20,231 nucleotides of DNA from Nocardia sp. (GTDB taxonomy: Bacteria; Actinomycetota; Actinomycetes; Mycobacteriales; Mycobacteriaceae). Both the position numbers and the translations under genes were made by a program. The stretch spans positions 1-20,231 of the forward strand of contig JABFXT010000250.1 in assembly GCA_013361595.1 (NCBI GenBank). Direction: 5' to 3'. Below, piece after piece: positions 19,022 through 20,231 of the stretch. The notes under the pieces were generated by a model. That model was given only the letters and a program-made list of their open reading frames with translations. It did not search any database and was not told the DNA's origin. Within the stretch, counting starts at the first letter, position 1. Each line of letters begins with the position of its first letter.

Positions 19022-19285
19022 ATGCCAAACCCCACCGAAACAGCTGCGGCCGTGGGCGTTGCCGTGTGCGATCTGTTCACCCAGGAACTGAAGACCCCGG
19101 TTCAGCTCGATGACGTCATCGAGGAGCTGCCCAATATCGAATCCGTACGGTTCATGCGGATCCTCACCCGCATCGAAGACCACTTCGAAATCGTATTGGA
19201 CGACGACGAAGCCGTCTTCGGGGCAACCACGGTCGGCGAGCTGGCGCAAATCGTCGCGGAATCATCCTCGGGCACGCACGTCTAA
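19022..19285 (+). CDS. Free-standing acyl carrier protein
   Basis: An 87-residue acidic protein of normal ACP size with the expected helix pattern. The likely phosphopantetheine site is S41 in LPNIESVRFMRIL, where the usual DSL triplet reads ESV; helix II and the acidic EDHFEIVLDDDE stretch follow, and VGELAQIV matches the ACP C-terminal helix. Carrier proteins hold acyl chains as thioesters during activation, modification and transfer. Its place between the desaturase and the KASIII-like gene makes it the probable acyl partner of both, and of the FAAL. Its stop codon overlaps the next start (TAATG), so the two are probably translated together. A carrier for another starter unit, or a degenerate site because of the Asp-to-Glu change, are less likely alternatives. 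Confidence 0.9.
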   Translation: MPNPTETAAAVGVAVCDLFTQELKTPVQLDDVIEELPNIESVRFMRILTRIEDHFEIVLDDDEAVFGATTVGELAQIVAESSSGTHV

Positions 19286-20231
19286 TGGGATTACTCTCTG
19301 CGATAACCGGATCCACGAAGTCGGAACCCGCCACTCAGGTACCTGTGAGAACAGCGCTTCCGGTCGGGATCGCCGCCGCGACCACCTGCCTGCCGGAGCG
19401 GCGCGATACCGCACGGGGGAGCGGTGTCGACGAGGACGACGCCGCGATATGCGACCTCGAAGGCTACCGTCGGATTCCCGTTTCCGACGGAAACCCCGTG
19501 ACAGATCTCGCCGTACCCGCCGCAGTCGAGGCATTGCGGCGCAGTGGTCACCAACCATCCGAGATCGATCTCGTGATCTATGCGTGGCTCGACGATCAGG
19601 GCGACGCCATGCCCATTCCGCATACCCGACTGGCACGGCTGATGGGTTCCCATGAGGCGGTGACGATCGGTATCCAGCAGAAATCCGGCGGCGGCGCCAT
19701 CGCGCTCGAACTGGCCGCCGAATTGCTGAACAGCGGCCGGTACCGGACGGCACTGGTGGCGACCGGTGACGTGTTCGACCACGACCCGCACACGAGGTGG
19801 GTGCGCCACGGCAGTCAAGGCATCGCGCTCGGTGATGGCGCGACAGCCGCGGTGCTGGACCGGCGCCCGCGCCCGCTGATGCTCCAGGCAATCGCTTCGG
19901 CGGGGCGGCCGGACGTCGAATTGCAGTTTGCCCAGCCATCGGCAACGTCAGGTTCAGAACCCGTGGAGCAAGTCCTGAACCCTGCCGCGGTTCCCGCTAT
20001 GCGGAGTGCGGTATCAACCGCCGTCGCCGAGGCCCTGAGCACCACCGGGATCAAACCGGATGATCCCCGGATCCGTTTGGTTGCGTTCAGCAGATTGGGT
20101 CGCACCCTGCTACGCAGGGTCTACTATCCCGCACTTCCGAAGGGGCTGCCCAGGCCGCTCGAATTGACCAGCGAAACAGGTCATCTCGGCGCGGGCGACC
20201 TGCTCGCCAACCTGGCCCACATCCAGGACAC
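19285..20231 (+). CDS. Ketosynthase III-like (thiolase-fold) protein with Ser replacing the catalytic Cys, cut by window edge
   Basis: This open frame starts at the ATG overlapping the ACP stop and runs off the right edge after 315 residues. The pattern follows actinobacterial 3-oxoacyl-ACP synthase III-like proteins: the VGIAAATTCLPE start, LRRSGHQPSEIDLVIYA, IGIQQKSGGGAIALELA, LVATGD, GIALGDGATAAVLDR and ETGHLGAGDLLANLAHI near the end. In relatives the nucleophile region reads QQxCxGG; here the residue is S134. The usual His motif is also not obvious (AFSRLG around 267-272). Serine at this position is known in DpsC, which primes doxorubicin biosynthesis. So this is more likely an acyltransferase, priming or inactive partner protein than a standard condensing enzyme. 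Codon 3 is the rare TTA. Judged by the family, only a few residues seem to be missing at the C-terminus. Confidence 0.85.
   Translation, partial: MGLLSAITGSTKSEPATQVPVRTALPVGIAAATTCLPERRDTARGSGVDEDDAAICDLEGYRRIPVSDGNPVTDLAVPAAVEALRRSGHQPSEIDLVIYAWLDDQGDAMPIPHTRLARLMGSHEAVTIGIQQKSGGGAIALELAAELLNSGRYRTALVATGDVFDHDPHTRWVRHGSQGIALGDGATAAVLDRRPRPLMLQAIASAGRPDVELQFAQPSATSGSEPVEQVLNPAAVPAMRSAVSTAVAEALSTTGIKPDDPRIRLVAFSRLGRTLLRRVYYPALPKGLPRPLELTSETGHLGAGDLLANLAHIQD

Noticed and set aside
16315..19285. Terminal-alkyne (JamABC-type) cassette
   Set aside because: The desaturase is a soluble ExxH diiron acyl-ACP enzyme and not the membrane His-box type used for alkyne formation; only the FAAL/ACP logic is shared.

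Overview
The window looks like part of a secondary-metabolite gene cluster from a high-GC actinomycete. All recognisable genes lie on the + strand. The DesA1-like acyl-ACP desaturase, the CYP157-like P450 and the style of the peptide synthetase fit Nocardia or a relative best, but the genus is inference. No rRNA, tRNA, CRISPR array, insertion sequence or integrase was seen.

Layout. (1) Bases 1-14240 are the 3' part of one giant non-ribosomal peptide synthetase (NRPS) gene that enters from the left edge. It starts inside an epimerization (E) domain and continues with four condensation-adenylation-carrier (C-A-T) modules and a terminal type I thioesterase (TE). (2) Bases 14241-14835 are a 595-base gap with no credible gene, but with short palindromes and two tandem hairpins just before the next gene. 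(3) 14836-16077 is a cytochrome P450 that keeps the haem cysteine but lacks the ExxR arginine. (4) 16078-16314 is a 237-base leader with several inverted repeats, including a perfect 10-bp pair close to the next start. (5) 16315 to the right edge holds four tightly packed genes: a fatty acyl-AMP ligase (FAAL)-type enzyme, a soluble diiron acyl-ACP desaturase, a free-standing acyl carrier protein (ACP), and a ketosynthase III-like protein that has serine where the catalytic cysteine should be. The last gene is cut by the right edge, probably close to its true end.

How the parts may work together (inference). The FAAL would activate a free fatty acid as acyl-AMP and load it on the small ACP. 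The desaturase would introduce a double bond into the ACP-bound chain. The Ser-type KASIII-like protein could then transfer or prime the acyl group. The NRPS would build the peptide, ending with four residues per chain, and the TE would release it. The likely product is an unsaturated lipopeptide or acylated peptide, with the P450 as a tailoring or accessory enzyme. The loading end of the NRPS, any MbtH-like protein, transporters and regulators would lie outside the window.

Most notable points: the Cys-to-Ser ketosynthase-like protein beside a dedicated FAAL/desaturase/ACP set; the P450 without ExxR and without the usual acid-alcohol pair in the I helix; a DCL-type condensation domain and an E-type carrier domain in an NRPS segment with no E domain between them; and structured leaders in front of the P450 and the FAAL. 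The P450-to-KASIII segment also has visibly lower GC than the NRPS in hand-counted samples.
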